A stretch of DNA of 64,000 nt from Kineothrix sp. MB12-C1 (GTDB taxonomy: Bacteria; Bacillota; Clostridia; Lachnospirales; Lachnospiraceae): the NCBI RefSeq assembly GCF_030863805.1, contig NZ_CP132957.1:3844001-3908000 (forward strand), given 5' to 3'. This document shows, piece by piece, positions 36,696 through 45,430 of this stretch (its first letter is position 1; every line of letters begins with the position of its first letter). A program made the translations under genes and the position numbers. Below the pieces are notes generated by a model, which worked only from the letters and a program-made list of their open reading frames with translations, made no database searches and was not told the origin of the DNA.

Positions 36696-38122
36696 ACTTC
36701 CATATCTTAACTTTATTTCCGGAGATGATATTGCAGGGAAGCGAGGCAAGTATTTTAGGCCGTGCGGTAAAGAATGGACATATCGCTTTGCATGCTGTAG
36801 ATATTAGAGATTATACGACCAATAAACATAAAAAGGTGGATGATTATCCTTACGGAGGCGGTGCGGGCATGCTTATGCAGGCACAGCCTGTTTTTGATGC
36901 TTATCAGTCAGTGGCAAAGAAGCTTGGAAGGAAGGATACCAGAGTAATTTATATGACACCGCAGGGAAAGCGCTTTAACCAGAAGATGGCAAGAGAACTT
37001 GCGGGGGAAGATGAACTGATCTTTCTTTGCGGTCATTATGAAGGAATCGATGAAAGGGTTCTGGAGGAAATTGTTACCGATTATGTGTCTATCGGCGATT
37101 ATGTGCTGACCGGAGGAGAGCTTCCTGCAATGGTTATGATTGATTCTATTGCACGACTCGTTCCCGGTGTACTTAATAATGAAGCTTCTGCGGATTTTGA
37201 GACCTTTCATAACGATTTGTTAGAATATCCTCAATATTCCAGACCGGAAGAGTGGAAGGGGAAAAAGGTTCCTCAAGTTCTTTTGTCGGGAGATCATAGG
37301 AAGATATCCGCCTGGAGACTGGAACAATCGGAGATTAGAACGAGAGAGCGCCGCCCTGATTTATATGATAAATATACAGAGAAGCAACAGGCAGTTAAGG
37401 TGCTTTTGAAGAAGGATAAGTTTCTATATATAGATATGATAGAAAGTATGAGGCGGGGAAGGGGAGAACTGCTCCATGCCAACAGGAATGGGATGGTAGT
37501 TTGGGATGATATGGCAGATATTGCCATGCTCGCCGTTTTTGACGGGGAAGGCGCAGAGGAAGTGGTGCATGCCCTGCCTTCGAAAAAAGGAAACGAGCAG
37601 TTGATCATTGTTCATCAGGAAACACTTCTTAAGAAATTGGAGGGACGATTCCATATAAAGAAGGTTACCCCTGTGAAGCATGCGGTGTATACACAGAAAG
37701 TATCACTCGGGCTATCGAAAGAGATTACATTTCGGACGTTAGGCCTGGAGCATCTGGGAGAAATCATGGCTCATTACCATATGATTCCCGATGAAGGCTA
37801 TATGAAGGAGAGACTTCTTGCAGGAGATATCATCGGGGCCTTTGTTCAAGATAGGCTGGCCGGCTTCGCCGGTACTCATCAGGAAGGCAGCATTGGTATG
37901 CTGGAAGTCTATGAAGAGTATCGCAGAATGGGGATTGCGGCTTCGTTGGAAGCCTATCTGATCAATATTCACCTTGCATATGGTCACACACCTTATGGAG
38001 ATGTTCTTATCGATAATGAGGCATCTCTCCGGTTGCAGGAGAAGCTGGGGCTTTGTATCTCCAAAGAACCCTTATATTGGTTAACTGCGGTAGAAAAGGA
38101 AAGAAAAAACTTGCTTTTTTGA
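36692..38122 (+). CDS. trmD: tRNA (guanine-N1)-methyltransferase TrmD fused to a C-terminal GNAT domain
   Basis: 476 aa, about twice the usual TrmD length. ATG 36692 overlaps the rimM stop. Residues 1 to about 250 are TrmD (m1G37 of tRNA): [36 protein letters not shown] and [15 protein letters not shown] of the knotted SAM site, then DHRKISAWR. From about 255 a second module follows ([10 protein letters not shown], then HQETLLKKL); residues about 345-470 look like a GNAT acetyltransferase ([59 protein letters not shown] given in part, [12 protein letters not shown]). The reading frame is continuous through the junction. The acetyl acceptor is unknown. Confidence 0.93.
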   Translation: MNFHILTLFPEMILQGSEASILGRAVKNGHIALHAVDIRDYTTNKHKKVDDYPYGGGAGMLMQAQPVFDAYQSVAKKLGRKDTRVIYMTPQGKRFNQKMARELAGEDELIFLCGHYEGIDERVLEEIVTDYVSIGDYVLTGGELPAMVMIDSIARLVPGVLNNEASADFETFHNDLLEYPQYSRPEEWKGKKVPQVLLSGDHRKISAWRLEQSEIRTRERRPDLYDKYTEKQQAVKVLLKKDKFLYIDMIESMRRGRGELLHANRNGMVVWDDMADIAMLAVFDGEGAEEVVHALPSKKGNEQLIIVHQETLLKKLEGRFHIKKVTPVKHAVYTQKVSLGLSKEITFRTLGLEHLGEIMAHYHMIPDEGYMKERLLAGDIIGAFVQDRLAGFAGTHQEGSIGMLEVYEEYRRMGIAASLEAYLINIHLAYGHTPYGDVLIDNEASLRLQEKLGLCISKEPLYWLTAVEKERKNLLF

Positions 38123-38232
38123 CAGAGCTATGATAAAGTATTCATGTTGCGAAAAAGGGATGGTCCTCTGTTATAGGAACAAAGTAAGACTTTGGGCATA
38201 TTAAGAACATCTAAATAATAAGGAGGCACACG
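38123..38232 (+). promoter_or_regulatory. Possible L19 leader region
   Basis: 110-nt gap before rplS with a TTGACA near 38119-38124 but no good -10 at 17 nt. Short complementary stretches (GGTCCTC..., CAAAGTAAGACTTTG) could fold as an RNA leader such as those known before rplS in Firmicutes. I cannot confirm a match. Confidence 0.3.
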
Positions 38233-38580
38233 ATGAACAATATTATTAGAGAAATCGAAGCAGAACAGTTAAAAGAATCCGTATCTGAATTCCATGTTGG
38301 CGATACTGTCAGAGTATACGGTAAAATTAAAGAGGGTAACAGAGAGAGAATTCAGATTTTCGAAGGTACCGTTATGAAGATGCAGGGCGGAAGCAACAGA
38401 GCTACTTTCACTGTAAGAAAGAATTCCAACGGCATTGGCGTGGAAAAGACATGGCCTTTACATTCTCCTAACGTAGAAAAGGTAGAAGTAGTAAGAAGAG
38501 GTAAAGTAAGAAGAGCTAAGTTGAACTACTTAAGAGGCCGTATCGGTAAGAAGGCGAAAGTAAAAGAGTTAGTAAAATAA
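38233..38580 (+). CDS. rplS: 50S ribosomal protein L19
   Basis: 115 aa, normal length. [26 protein letters not shown] and the basic C-terminus [22 protein letters not shown] are typical (fragments [14 protein letters not shown] and [14 protein letters not shown]). AAGGAGG lies upstream. Closed by the terminator at 38592. Confidence 0.98.
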   Translation: MNNIIREIEAEQLKESVSEFHVGDTVRVYGKIKEGNRERIQIFEGTVMKMQGGSNRATFTVRKNSNGIGVEKTWPLHSPNVEKVEVVRRGKVRRAKLNYLRGRIGKKAKVKELVK

Positions 38581-38591
38581 GACGAAGTAAT

Positions 38592-38634
38592 AAAGGGCAA
38601 TTATCCGCGTGTAATTGCTCTTTGTTGTTTTTTA
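38592..38634 (+). terminator. Intrinsic terminator after rplS
   Basis: 12-bp stem AAAGGGCAATTA/TAATTGCTCTTT (one wobble) with loop TCCGCGTG, followed by GTTGTTTTTTATT. Confidence 0.85.
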
Positions 38635-38643
38635 TTGTATAAT
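38615..38643 (+). promoter_or_regulatory. Promoter of lepB-ylqF
   Basis: TTGCTC, 17-nt spacer, perfect TATAAT. The -35 lies in the right arm of the rplS terminator. Confidence 0.6.
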
Positions 38644-38715
38644 ATATATTCAGTGATGAAAAATCTTAGGAAGAAAAAGTTTTTGAAGGTTTCTATGAAA
38701 TAGGAATGCTTGATA

Positions 38716-39318
38716 ATGACGATAGGAACAAGAAGTATGAGAAGAAGCAAAGGCCTTAGCTTTTATGAGAAAAAGAAAAGAATCAGCGTACATATGGTAA
38801 GGGAAGTGTTCGGTATGGTGTTTGGAACCTTCGCTGCTGTACTTTTAGCCTTTGTCCTCGTGTTTAGCGCAGGAATGAGAACCAATGTCATCGGTGTATC
38901 TATGGAGCCGACATTATATAATGGACAGCAGATATTGATTAATCGATTCGGCTATAAGCTGACATCTCCGAAGAAAGGCGATGTCATTGTATTTTTGCCA
39001 AACGGCAATCAAAATGCTCATTATTACATTAAAAGGGTAGTAGCTTTGCCGGGAGAAAAGGTACAGATTATCGATGGTAAGCTGTACGTGGACGGAATTG
39101 CTGAGGATGATGAAAGCTACGATAAGATGGAAGAAGCCGGAATTGCAGAAAATGAAATTGTTCTTAAAAACGATGAATATTTTGTTCTTGGCGATAATCG
39201 AAATATTAGTGAGGACAGCCGTTCAGGAAATATCGGCCCTGTGAATAAAGATACCATTTATGGGAAAGCATGGTTTCATATGAGTATCGGGGATGAAGGA
39301 ATGGGACTAATACAATAA
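38716..39318 (+). CDS. lepB: Signal peptidase I (first copy)
   Basis: About 200 aa. The N-terminal cytoplasmic tail is basic; one membrane helix (about residues 32-58) is followed by the catalytic domain. Catalytic Ser is in GVSMEPTL (about 65-72), the Lys is in YYIKRVVALPGEK (about 107-119), and GDNRNISEDSR is the conserved box near the end. It cleaves Sec/Tat signal peptides. The start is uncertain: ATG 38716, with TTG 38710 and ATG 38737 as alternatives. A second paralogue lies at 40287. Confidence 0.92.
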   Translation: MTIGTRSMRRSKGLSFYEKKKRISVHMVREVFGMVFGTFAAVLLAFVLVFSAGMRTNVIGVSMEPTLYNGQQILINRFGYKLTSPKKGDVIVFLPNGNQNAHYYIKRVVALPGEKVQIIDGKLYVDGIAEDDESYDKMEEAGIAENEIVLKNDEYFVLGDNRNISEDSRSGNIGPVNKDTIYGKAWFHMSIGDEGMGLIQ

Positions 39319-39347
39319 TTGTTTGATAAAATCAGGAGTTATAGAAT

Positions 39348-40190
39348 ATGAATTACCAATGGTATCCTGGTCATATGACCAAGGCAAAACGAATGATGCA
39401 AGAAGATATTAAGTTGATCGATCTGGTGATTGAGCTGGTAGATGCGAGAATACCGCTTAGCAGCCGCAATCCCGACATCGATGAACTGGGGAAGAATAAG
39501 GCCCGATTAATTCTTTTGAATAAATCGGACTTGGCAGATTCCAAATATAATAAGCTCTGGGCTGAATATTTTAAGAAAAAGGGCTTCCATGTATTGGAGA
39601 TTAATTCAAAGAGCGGTGCAGGTATTAAGGCAATACATGGAGTGGTTCAAGAAGCATGTAAGGAAAAGATTGAGCGGGATAGGAAAAGAGGGATTATTAA
39701 CCGTCCGGTCCGGGCAATGGTAGTTGGAATTCCGAATGTGGGTAAGTCTACCTTTATTAATACATTTGCCGGAAAAGCTTGTACTAAGACAGGAAACAAA
39801 CCGGGAGTTACGAAAGGGAAGCAATGGATTCGCCTGAATAAAGGAATAGAGCTTCTCGATACACCGGGAATCCTCTGGCCGAAGTTCGAAGATCAAAGCG
39901 TAGGTATGAAATTAGCTTTTATCGGTTCCATTAATGATGAGATTCTTCATATCGATGAGTTGGTTTTTGATTTGATGCGTTTCTTGCAGGATAATTACGA
40001 GAATGTATTGGAAAAGCGCTATGAAGTGGAAGCGGATGAAGATGTTGTGCGAATGCTTGAGAAAATATGTGTCAGCAGACATTGTTACTTAAAGGGTGAA
40101 GAACTGGATTTGCAGAGGGCAGCGGCAATTGTTGTCGATGATTTCAGAAGCGGAAGACTTGGAAAAATTACATTAGAATTTCCGGAATAA
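39348..40190 (+). CDS. ylqF: Ribosome biogenesis GTPase YlqF/RbgA
   Basis: 280 aa. Circularly permuted GTPase: G4 NKSDL (about residue 60) precedes G1 GIPNVGKSTFIN (about 126-137) and G3 DTPGILWP (about 172). Needed for late 50S assembly in Bacillus. The N-terminus is MNYQWYPGHMTKAKRMM. CAGGAG lies upstream. Confidence 0.97.
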   Translation: MNYQWYPGHMTKAKRMMQEDIKLIDLVIELVDARIPLSSRNPDIDELGKNKARLILLNKSDLADSKYNKLWAEYFKKKGFHVLEINSKSGAGIKAIHGVVQEACKEKIERDRKRGIINRPVRAMVVGIPNVGKSTFINTFAGKACTKTGNKPGVTKGKQWIRLNKGIELLDTPGILWPKFEDQSVGMKLAFIGSINDEILHIDELVFDLMRFLQDNYENVLEKRYEVEADEDVVRMLEKICVSRHCYLKGEELDLQRAAAIVVDDFRSGRLGKITLEFPE

Positions 40191-40257
40191 TATGCCGGCG
40201 TGGAAGGGCATAGTTATAAGAGTGAAGAATAAATTTTCACTCTCCCTGATTTCTATT

Positions 40258-40271
40258 CGTGCTAAAGCACG
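40258..40271. repeat. Short perfect hairpin upstream of second lepB
   Basis: CGTGC/GCACG with loop TAAA. A weaker hairpin GAGTGAA/TTCACTC lies just upstream at 40220-40242. Neither has a T-tract. The sequence resembles the inner hairpin of the repeat elements at 45296 and 56894, but too short to be sure. Confidence 0.4.
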
Positions 40272-40286
40272 CAGATGGGAGCAAGA

Positions 40287-40826
40287 ATGAAAAAAGTATT
40301 AAGAGAGATATTGAGCACCAGTCTATATTTACTCGTTGTTCTTTGTTTGACATATGTGGTCATTCATTTTGTGGGACAGAGAACGCAGGTAGTAGGAAGT
40401 TCTATGGAGTATACGTTAAGCGATATGGACAATTTGATTGTAGATAAGATCACTTACCGGTTTAACGACCCGAAGAGATTTGATATCGTCGTATTTCCTT
40501 TCCAATATGCGAAGGATACTTTCTATATTAAAAGAATTATAGGAATGCCGGGAGAGACAATATATATCGATGATAACGGTGTGATCTATATTAATGGGGA
40601 AGTATTTGATGAAACCTATGGAAACGAAGTGATTCAAGATGCAGGACGAGCCTATGAACCGATTACTCTCGGCGACAATGAATATTTCGTTATGGGAGAT
40701 AACCGCAATAACAGCTCCGATAGCAGAGATCCTGCGGTAGGTAATGTTTCCAGAGATAAGATTATCGGAAGGGCGTGGATACGTATCTGGCCTTTGAATC
40801 AAATTGGCATTTTAAAGCACCAATAA
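40287..40826 (+). CDS. lepB: Signal peptidase I (second copy)
   Basis: 179 aa from ATG 40287, with GGGAG 6 nt upstream. Membrane helix at about residues 10-30; catalytic Ser in GSSMEYTL (about 42), Lys in FYIKRIIGMPGE (about 83-94), and GDNRNNSSDSRD box (about 140). It differs from the first lepB in the residues around Ser (EYTLSD rather than EPTLYN), so substrate range may differ. ylqF lies between the two. Confidence 0.94.
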   Translation: MKKVLREILSTSLYLLVVLCLTYVVIHFVGQRTQVVGSSMEYTLSDMDNLIVDKITYRFNDPKRFDIVVFPFQYAKDTFYIKRIIGMPGETIYIDDNGVIYINGEVFDETYGNEVIQDAGRAYEPITLGDNEYFVMGDNRNNSSDSRDPAVGNVSRDKIIGRAWIRIWPLNQIGILKHQ

Positions 40827-40848
40827 CAAGTACAATACATGGTACTAG

Positions 40849-41631
40849 ATGAAGGAAATAAGAAAAGTGGAACAAAAAAATAGTGAAATAAAAATAATTT
40901 TTCAGGCAGCCGATATTTATGAGCTGCCTGAATTAATAGAAAGATACGCTAAGGATGAGAGAAAATCCGTACAGGCCCTTATAATTTCAGCGAAAAAGAA
41001 GCTGGAGGCTTTGGAGAAGGAGCGGATACGGACGGAGCAAATGAAACAATATGAAAAGCAATATAGCGAGTTTACATATATTTGCGGCATCGATGAGGCA
41101 GGAAGAGGGCCGTTGGCAGGTCCGGTAGTAGCCGGAGCAGTAATCTTACCAAAAGATTGTGCTATTTTATACCTTAATGATTCGAAGCAATTGTCCGAAA
41201 AAAAGAGAGAAGAGTTATATGATATTATTATGAAGGAAGCAGTGGCTACAGGAATCGGATACGCTTCTCCCGAGAGAATTGATGAAATCAATATTCTGCA
41301 GGCCACTTATGAAGCGATGCGTCAGGCTGTATCCCAACTTGGTGTCGCTCCAGATCTCTTATTGAACGATGCGGTAACTATTCCTCTTTTGGATATGAAG
41401 CAAGTACCTATTGTGAAGGGAGATGCGAAGAGCATTTCCATTGCAGCAGCAAGCATCATTGCCAAGGTGACGAGAGATAGGCTGATGGTGCAATACGATA
41501 GTGTATTTCCGGAATATGGATTTGCTTCTAATAAAGGCTATGGAGCCAAGATACATATGGAAGCTTTGGAAACTTATGGACCTTGTCCGATTCATAGACG
41601 TTCTTTCATAAAAAATATCGTAACTGTTTAG
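40849..41631 (+). CDS. rnhB: Ribonuclease HII
   Basis: 260 aa. Removes RNA from RNA-DNA hybrids, including single ribonucleotides. About 75 N-terminal residues of helical, Lys/Glu-rich extension precede the catalytic domain, which begins YICGIDEAGRGPLAGPVVAG (about 76-95; Asp/Glu of the DEDD site). Other acidic positions are in LNDSKQLS and LLLNDAVTI. Ends with HRRSFIKNI. Gene order ylqF-rnhB-ylqG-ylqH matches Bacillus. Confidence 0.96.
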   Translation: MKEIRKVEQKNSEIKIIFQAADIYELPELIERYAKDERKSVQALIISAKKKLEALEKERIRTEQMKQYEKQYSEFTYICGIDEAGRGPLAGPVVAGAVILPKDCAILYLNDSKQLSEKKREELYDIIMKEAVATGIGYASPERIDEINILQATYEAMRQAVSQLGVAPDLLLNDAVTIPLLDMKQVPIVKGDAKSISIAAASIIAKVTRDRLMVQYDSVFPEYGFASNKGYGAKIHMEALETYGPCPIHRRSFIKNIVTV

Positions 41632-41653
41632 AACATTGACAGGAGGTATGGCG

Positions 41654-43480
41654 TTGAATCTATCCGGTTTTTTTCGATATGGAAATAAGAATACAGACAA
41701 TCGCCGTACGGAGACAGTAAGATCCGTACCTGTGTCTTCTTCCGATAAAATGCATGTCAAACAGGCGACGAAAAGTGTAACGCCCGGGCAGGTATTACAA
41801 GGGGAAATCGTGGAAAAAAGTGGCAATGAAGTGAAGCTTCGCTTGGATAAGGACGTGGTGATTACGGCAAGGCTGGACCGGGATATTAATCTTACCGTAG
41901 GGCAGAGTGTGACTTTTGAAGTGCAAAGCGGACAGTCCGGCTCACAAATTGCGCTTCGTCCCCTATATGAGAATCTGGCTCATAATGCCAATGTGCTGAA
42001 GGCATTGGAGGCAGCAAGGCTTCCTGTGACGGATGAATGGATGCGTATGGTTTCCACCATGATGGAACAAGGAATGTCTATCGATAAAAATACATTGCTC
42101 GATATGGGGAAGTTAGTGATGGCCAATGGGAATGTGAATCCGGAAACGATTGTAGCCCTTCGCAGCTTAAATATCCCTATTACACCAGAGAGTATCGAAC
42201 AATTCGAAAATTATAGCAATTACAGACATCAGCTTTTGACCAATGTGACGGATTTTCTGTCACAGCTTCCTTCGGCATTCGAATCTTTGGTAAAAGATGG
42301 ACAGATGGATGCCGCCATACGTCTTTATCAGCAAGTGCTGGAGATGTTTACACAGACTTCTTTGCCGGAAGGAACCGGAAATGGAGGGAATACTTCTTCC
42401 CTTGCAACGCCCGAATTGCTTTCGCAAGGAGTGTCGGAGGCTGGGAGTCCGGCATCTTTGAATTCACAAGGCAGCGGAAACGAGGCTGGTATGAATACTT
42501 TGCAGCAGGTGCAGAGTAATATGGCGGATTCTGTTATAAATCTTGTCGGTGCCGGAGACGACGCTATCCTTACGACGCAGGGCGGTGACGGCAGCAAAGG
42601 GAATACACCTAATGTGCCGGTAAATACCCTTTCTGTCATAGCAGAAGAAAACGATGGGCAGCTTTTGCGTTTACTCGGAGTAAACGATAGAAATGCTTTG
42701 CTTTCGTTATTGGAAGGAATCGGTTTTTCCAAAGAACAGCTTATGGGAGTATTGGATGGGAGCATATCGGCAAAACAGCTCTTACAGGATATTTCACAAT
42801 TGTTGGCTTCGAATGGCGATATGATAAGTAAGGAGAATCTGGCGGCTCTTTTTGGAAGCAAGGGGTATCAACTGCTTTTGAAACATGAAGTGATGGATGA
42901 GTGGCTGATGAAGCCTTCCGATGTAGGCAATAAGGGGCGGGTTGAAGATTTCTATGGACGTTTAAGGGAGCAGTCGGCCAGATTGACGGAGGTACTTGGA
43001 CAGATGGCCAAGGATATTCCTCTTTCCAAAAGCCTTACTGTGATTCAGAATAATATTGATTTTATGCACCAGCTCAATCAAGCCTTTAATTATATTCAGC
43101 TTCCCTTAAAGTTAAGCGGAGGGGAAGCACATGGGGATTTGTACGTCTACACGAACCGCAGGAGCACTGCAAACGAGGATGGGAGTGTCAGTGCATTGCT
43201 TCATCTTGATATGCAGAGTTTGGGCCCTATTGATGTCTACGTATCCATGCGGGAAAATAACGTTAGTACGAAATTTTATCTTAAAGATGAACACACAATA
43301 GACTTTGTTGCAGACCATATCCATATCCTGAATGAAAGGCTTACGAAAAAGGGCTATTCCATGAAAGCGGAAATGGTAATGAGCGAAAAGGAAGGCGGAG
43401 AAAACGTTATTGAGACGATAACCGCATCCGAAGGGAAAGAAAATATTCTGGCACAGTATTCCTTTGATGTAAGGGCATAA
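41654..43480 (+). CDS. FliK C-terminal-domain (YlqG-like) protein
   Basis: 608 aa. I prefer TTG 41654: AGGAGG lies exactly 7 nt upstream, while ATG 41648 is only 1 nt from it. The N-terminal half is a beta-rich segment (KVTPGQVLQGEIVEKSGNEV region) followed by a helical, then Gly/Ser/Asn-rich low-complexity linker (about 220-330). The C-terminal domain (about 475-590) resembles the Flg_hook domain of FliK: FNYIQLPLKLSGGEAHGDLYV and DVYVSMRENNVSTKFYL. It precedes an FlhB-tail protein, as FliK and FlhB are partners. No other flagellar gene is nearby. Confidence 0.82.
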   Translation: MNLSGFFRYGNKNTDNRRTETVRSVPVSSSDKMHVKQATKSVTPGQVLQGEIVEKSGNEVKLRLDKDVVITARLDRDINLTVGQSVTFEVQSGQSGSQIALRPLYENLAHNANVLKALEAARLPVTDEWMRMVSTMMEQGMSIDKNTLLDMGKLVMANGNVNPETIVALRSLNIPITPESIEQFENYSNYRHQLLTNVTDFLSQLPSAFESLVKDGQMDAAIRLYQQVLEMFTQTSLPEGTGNGGNTSSLATPELLSQGVSEAGSPASLNSQGSGNEAGMNTLQQVQSNMADSVINLVGAGDDAILTTQGGDGSKGNTPNVPVNTLSVIAEENDGQLLRLLGVNDRNALLSLLEGIGFSKEQLMGVLDGSISAKQLLQDISQLLASNGDMISKENLAALFGSKGYQLLLKHEVMDEWLMKPSDVGNKGRVEDFYGRLREQSARLTEVLGQMAKDIPLSKSLTVIQNNIDFMHQLNQAFNYIQLPLKLSGGEAHGDLYVYTNRRSTANEDGSVSALLHLDMQSLGPIDVYVSMRENNVSTKFYLKDEHTIDFVADHIHILNERLTKKGYSMKAEMVMSEKEGGENVIETITASEGKENILAQYSFDVRA

Positions 43481-43492
43481 GGAGGAAGCGCG

Positions 43493-43816
43493 ATGAGTCC
43501 ATATGAAAAAAGTAAAAAAAAGACTATAGTTAGTGAGGAAAAACCCAAACATGCCATTGCTCTTGCCTATGATCCGGAGGAGGAAGCGCCCAGAATTATA
43601 GCCAGCGGTAAAGGAGAGTTAGGGGAACGGATTATTGAACGTGCCAAAGAAGCGGATATTCCGATACACAAGGATAATAAATTAGCGGATACTTTGTCGC
43701 GTCTGGAAATAGGAGACATGATACCGCCCCAATTGTATGAGGTGGTGGCAGAGATTCTCGTATTTGTGGATGCCATGGATAAGATTAAGGCGAAGATGGA
43801 TAAAGAGAAGCATTAA
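43493..43816 (+). CDS. FlhB cytoplasmic-domain-like (YlqH/EscU family) protein
   Basis: 107 aa. Matches the cytoplasmic export-switch domain of FlhB without its membrane part: HAIALAYDPEEEAPRIIASGKGELGERII and the C-terminal IPPQLYEVVAEILVFV. The position of the self-cleaving NPTH motif reads KPKH, so autocleavage is unlikely. GGAGGAAG precedes ATG 43493. Adjacent to the FliK-like gene, as in the Bacillus ylqG-ylqH pair. Its role outside flagella is unknown. Confidence 0.88.
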   Translation: MSPYEKSKKKTIVSEEKPKHAIALAYDPEEEAPRIIASGKGELGERIIERAKEADIPIHKDNKLADTLSRLEIGDMIPPQLYEVVAEILVFVDAMDKIKAKMDKEKH

Positions 43817-43902
43817 CGAGGGCAGGTACGGGGCGGGTAAAGGTTACTGGGAAGCCGTAGGCTGAATAGTAATGCATAAAGGGAAAGAATAACGGGGGAG
43901 AA

Positions 43903-44280
43903 GTGAATAAAAGGATTGTAGGAAGTCACTACGAAGAGTTGGCTTGTCGTTACTTAGAAGAGCGGGGATTTCGTATAGCTGCAAGAAATTTCAGGAGTAG
44001 GAGTGGAGAAATCGATATTATAGGATATCATGATAATTTTCTTGTATTTGTTGAGGTGAAGTATCGGACAACAAAGAGGTCAGGGAATCCGGAGGAAGCG
44101 GTCGGACCTGCCAAGCAGAAGCGAATTTGCCGTACTGCGGATTATTATCGATTTCTTCATAGATATCCGGAGAATAAGCCGGTACGATATGATGTAATTG
44201 GAATGGAAGGTGTGGAAGAGGATATTCAGGTTAGGTGGTACAAAAATGCTTTTGCACATGTGAGCGGAAAATATTTTTAA
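43903..44280 (+). CDS. YraN/UPF0102 family nuclease-like protein
   Basis: 125 aa; GTG start at 43903 with GGGGGAG upstream. The endonuclease-like motif E-x-D...E-x-K is visible in GEIDIIGYHDNFLVFVEVK (about residues 33-52). It begins with the family pattern GSHYEELACRYLEERGFRI. Function is not established; often close to rnhB. Confidence 0.92.
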   Translation: MNKRIVGSHYEELACRYLEERGFRIAARNFRSRSGEIDIIGYHDNFLVFVEVKYRTTKRSGNPEEAVGPAKQKRICRTADYYRFLHRYPENKPVRYDVIGMEGVEEDIQVRWYKNAFAHVSGKYF

Positions 44281-44299
44281 TTTATAAATAAGAAGGGAT

Positions 44300-44325
44300 G
44301 TAACTGTGAAGTAATGAACAGTTAC
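44300..44325. repeat. Palindromic repeat copy upstream of pgeF
   Basis: GTAACTGT and ACAGTTAC arms around GAAGTAATGA. It ends 17 nt before the pgeF start, and the GAAGG that may serve as the SD directly follows it. Confidence 0.65.
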
Positions 44326-44341
44326 GAAGGCATAGTATTAG

Positions 44342-45193
44342 ATGATGAGAATAAAAAGAGCAAGACCGGGAGAAGTGTTACGAAGGAATTGCTCTCAGAA
44401 TATAGAATACCTGACGTTTCCCATACTGGAGGAAACTGAGATTGTGGATCATCTTTTTTCCACCCGTATCGGTGGAGCGAGCGAAGGAATCTTTCAGTCT
44501 ATGAATCTAAGTTATACCCGGGGGGATAAGAAAGAAGCGGTGGATGAGAACTTCAGAAGGATTGCGGGGGTGCTCGGAAGGGAAGTGGAGGATTTTGTCT
44601 GTTCCGACCAAACCCACACGACCAATATCAGAAAGGTAACAGAGAAGGATAGAGGGAAGGGCGTTCTTAGTGAGAAAGATTATGCAGAGATAGATGGGTT
44701 GATCACAGATGAACCAGGTCTGGTACTATCCACCTTTTATGCGGACTGCGTCCCTTTGTATTTTGTAGATCCTGTTCACCGGGCAATCGGGCTTTCGCAC
44801 TCCGGCTGGCGAGGAACTGTAAGCCGTATGGGTGTCTGTACGTTGAGTGCTATGAAAGAAGAGTACGGAACGAAAGCGGAGGATGTGATAGTTGCTATCG
44901 GCCCTTCTATTTGCGGTGAATGTTATGAAGTGAGCGAAGATGTGGTATTAGAATTCCAGCGCGAATTCAAAGATGTTAACTTGGAATTCCTGTATGAAAA
45001 GGGAGAAGGAAAGTATTTGTTAGATTTGTGGAAGGCTAATTATCGAATATTGATAGAAGGCGGCGTTCTTCCTGAACATATAAGCGTTACCGATATATGT
45101 ACTTGCTGCAATCCGGATTACTTATTTTCCCACCGCGCAAGCCTTGGAAAACGCGGCAATCTGGGAGCCTTTATGAGCTTGCGTAATGCTTAA
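44342..45193 (+). CDS. pgeF: Peptidoglycan editing factor PgeF (YlmD, laccase-domain)
   Basis: 283 aa. DUF152/multicopper-oxidoreductase-like family; E. coli YfiH/PgeF removes L-Ser-containing muropeptide precursors. Metal ligands are in CSDQTHTTNI (His about 87), ADCVPLYF (Cys about 139) and HSGWRGTVSRMG (His about 157). Also GPSICGECYEV. ATG 44342 and 44345 are both possible starts. Confidence 0.93.
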   Translation: MMRIKRARPGEVLRRNCSQNIEYLTFPILEETEIVDHLFSTRIGGASEGIFQSMNLSYTRGDKKEAVDENFRRIAGVLGREVEDFVCSDQTHTTNIRKVTEKDRGKGVLSEKDYAEIDGLITDEPGLVLSTFYADCVPLYFVDPVHRAIGLSHSGWRGTVSRMGVCTLSAMKEEYGTKAEDVIVAIGPSICGECYEVSEDVVLEFQREFKDVNLEFLYEKGEGKYLLDLWKANYRILIEGGVLPEHISVTDICTCCNPDYLFSHRASLGKRGNLGAFMSLRNA

Positions 45194-45249
45194 GAAAATC
45201 TTAATTAATTTCCTCTATATCCCTTAAATATTATATGATTAGATAAAGA

Positions 45250-45290
45250 CAACTATATATTAGTGATTAAAAATCACTAATATATAGTTG
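45250..45290. repeat. Perfect 18-bp inverted repeat
   Basis: Arms 45250-45267 and 45273-45290 are exact reverse complements around the 5-nt loop TAAAA (left arm starts CAACTATATATT). No T-tract follows, so it is not a typical terminator. It directly precedes the structured element at 45296. Confidence 0.9.
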
Positions 45291-45295
45291 CCTCC

Positions 45296-45385
45296 AGTGG
45301 ATGCACACTCGCACGAAGTAGTATTTTGTCGCAAAGCGACCGTGCTCGGTGCAGACGGCGAATTAATCGCCGTCTATATATTACT
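45296..45385 (+). repeat. Structured intergenic repeat element, copy 1
   Basis: Begins TGGATGCACA like the copy at 56894 (TGGATGCGCA). Outer complementary segments TGCA/TGCA and GCACG/CGTGC enclose a perfect hairpin GTCGC/GCGAC (loop AAA), and a second perfect hairpin GACGGCGA/TCGCCGTC (loop ATTAA) closes the element before TATATATT. AACAGTTAC, the arm of the palindromic repeat, follows at 45387-45395. Confidence 0.65.
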
Positions 45386-45430
45386 CAACAGTTACAATAA
45401 CGGTAAGGAAGGATACGGTAAGGTAAGCAT

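Noticed and set aside
36692-38122. Frameshift or gene fusion error between trmD and an acetyltransferase gene
   Set aside because: The frame is continuous, with no stop, SD or start between the two parts; treated as a real fusion.
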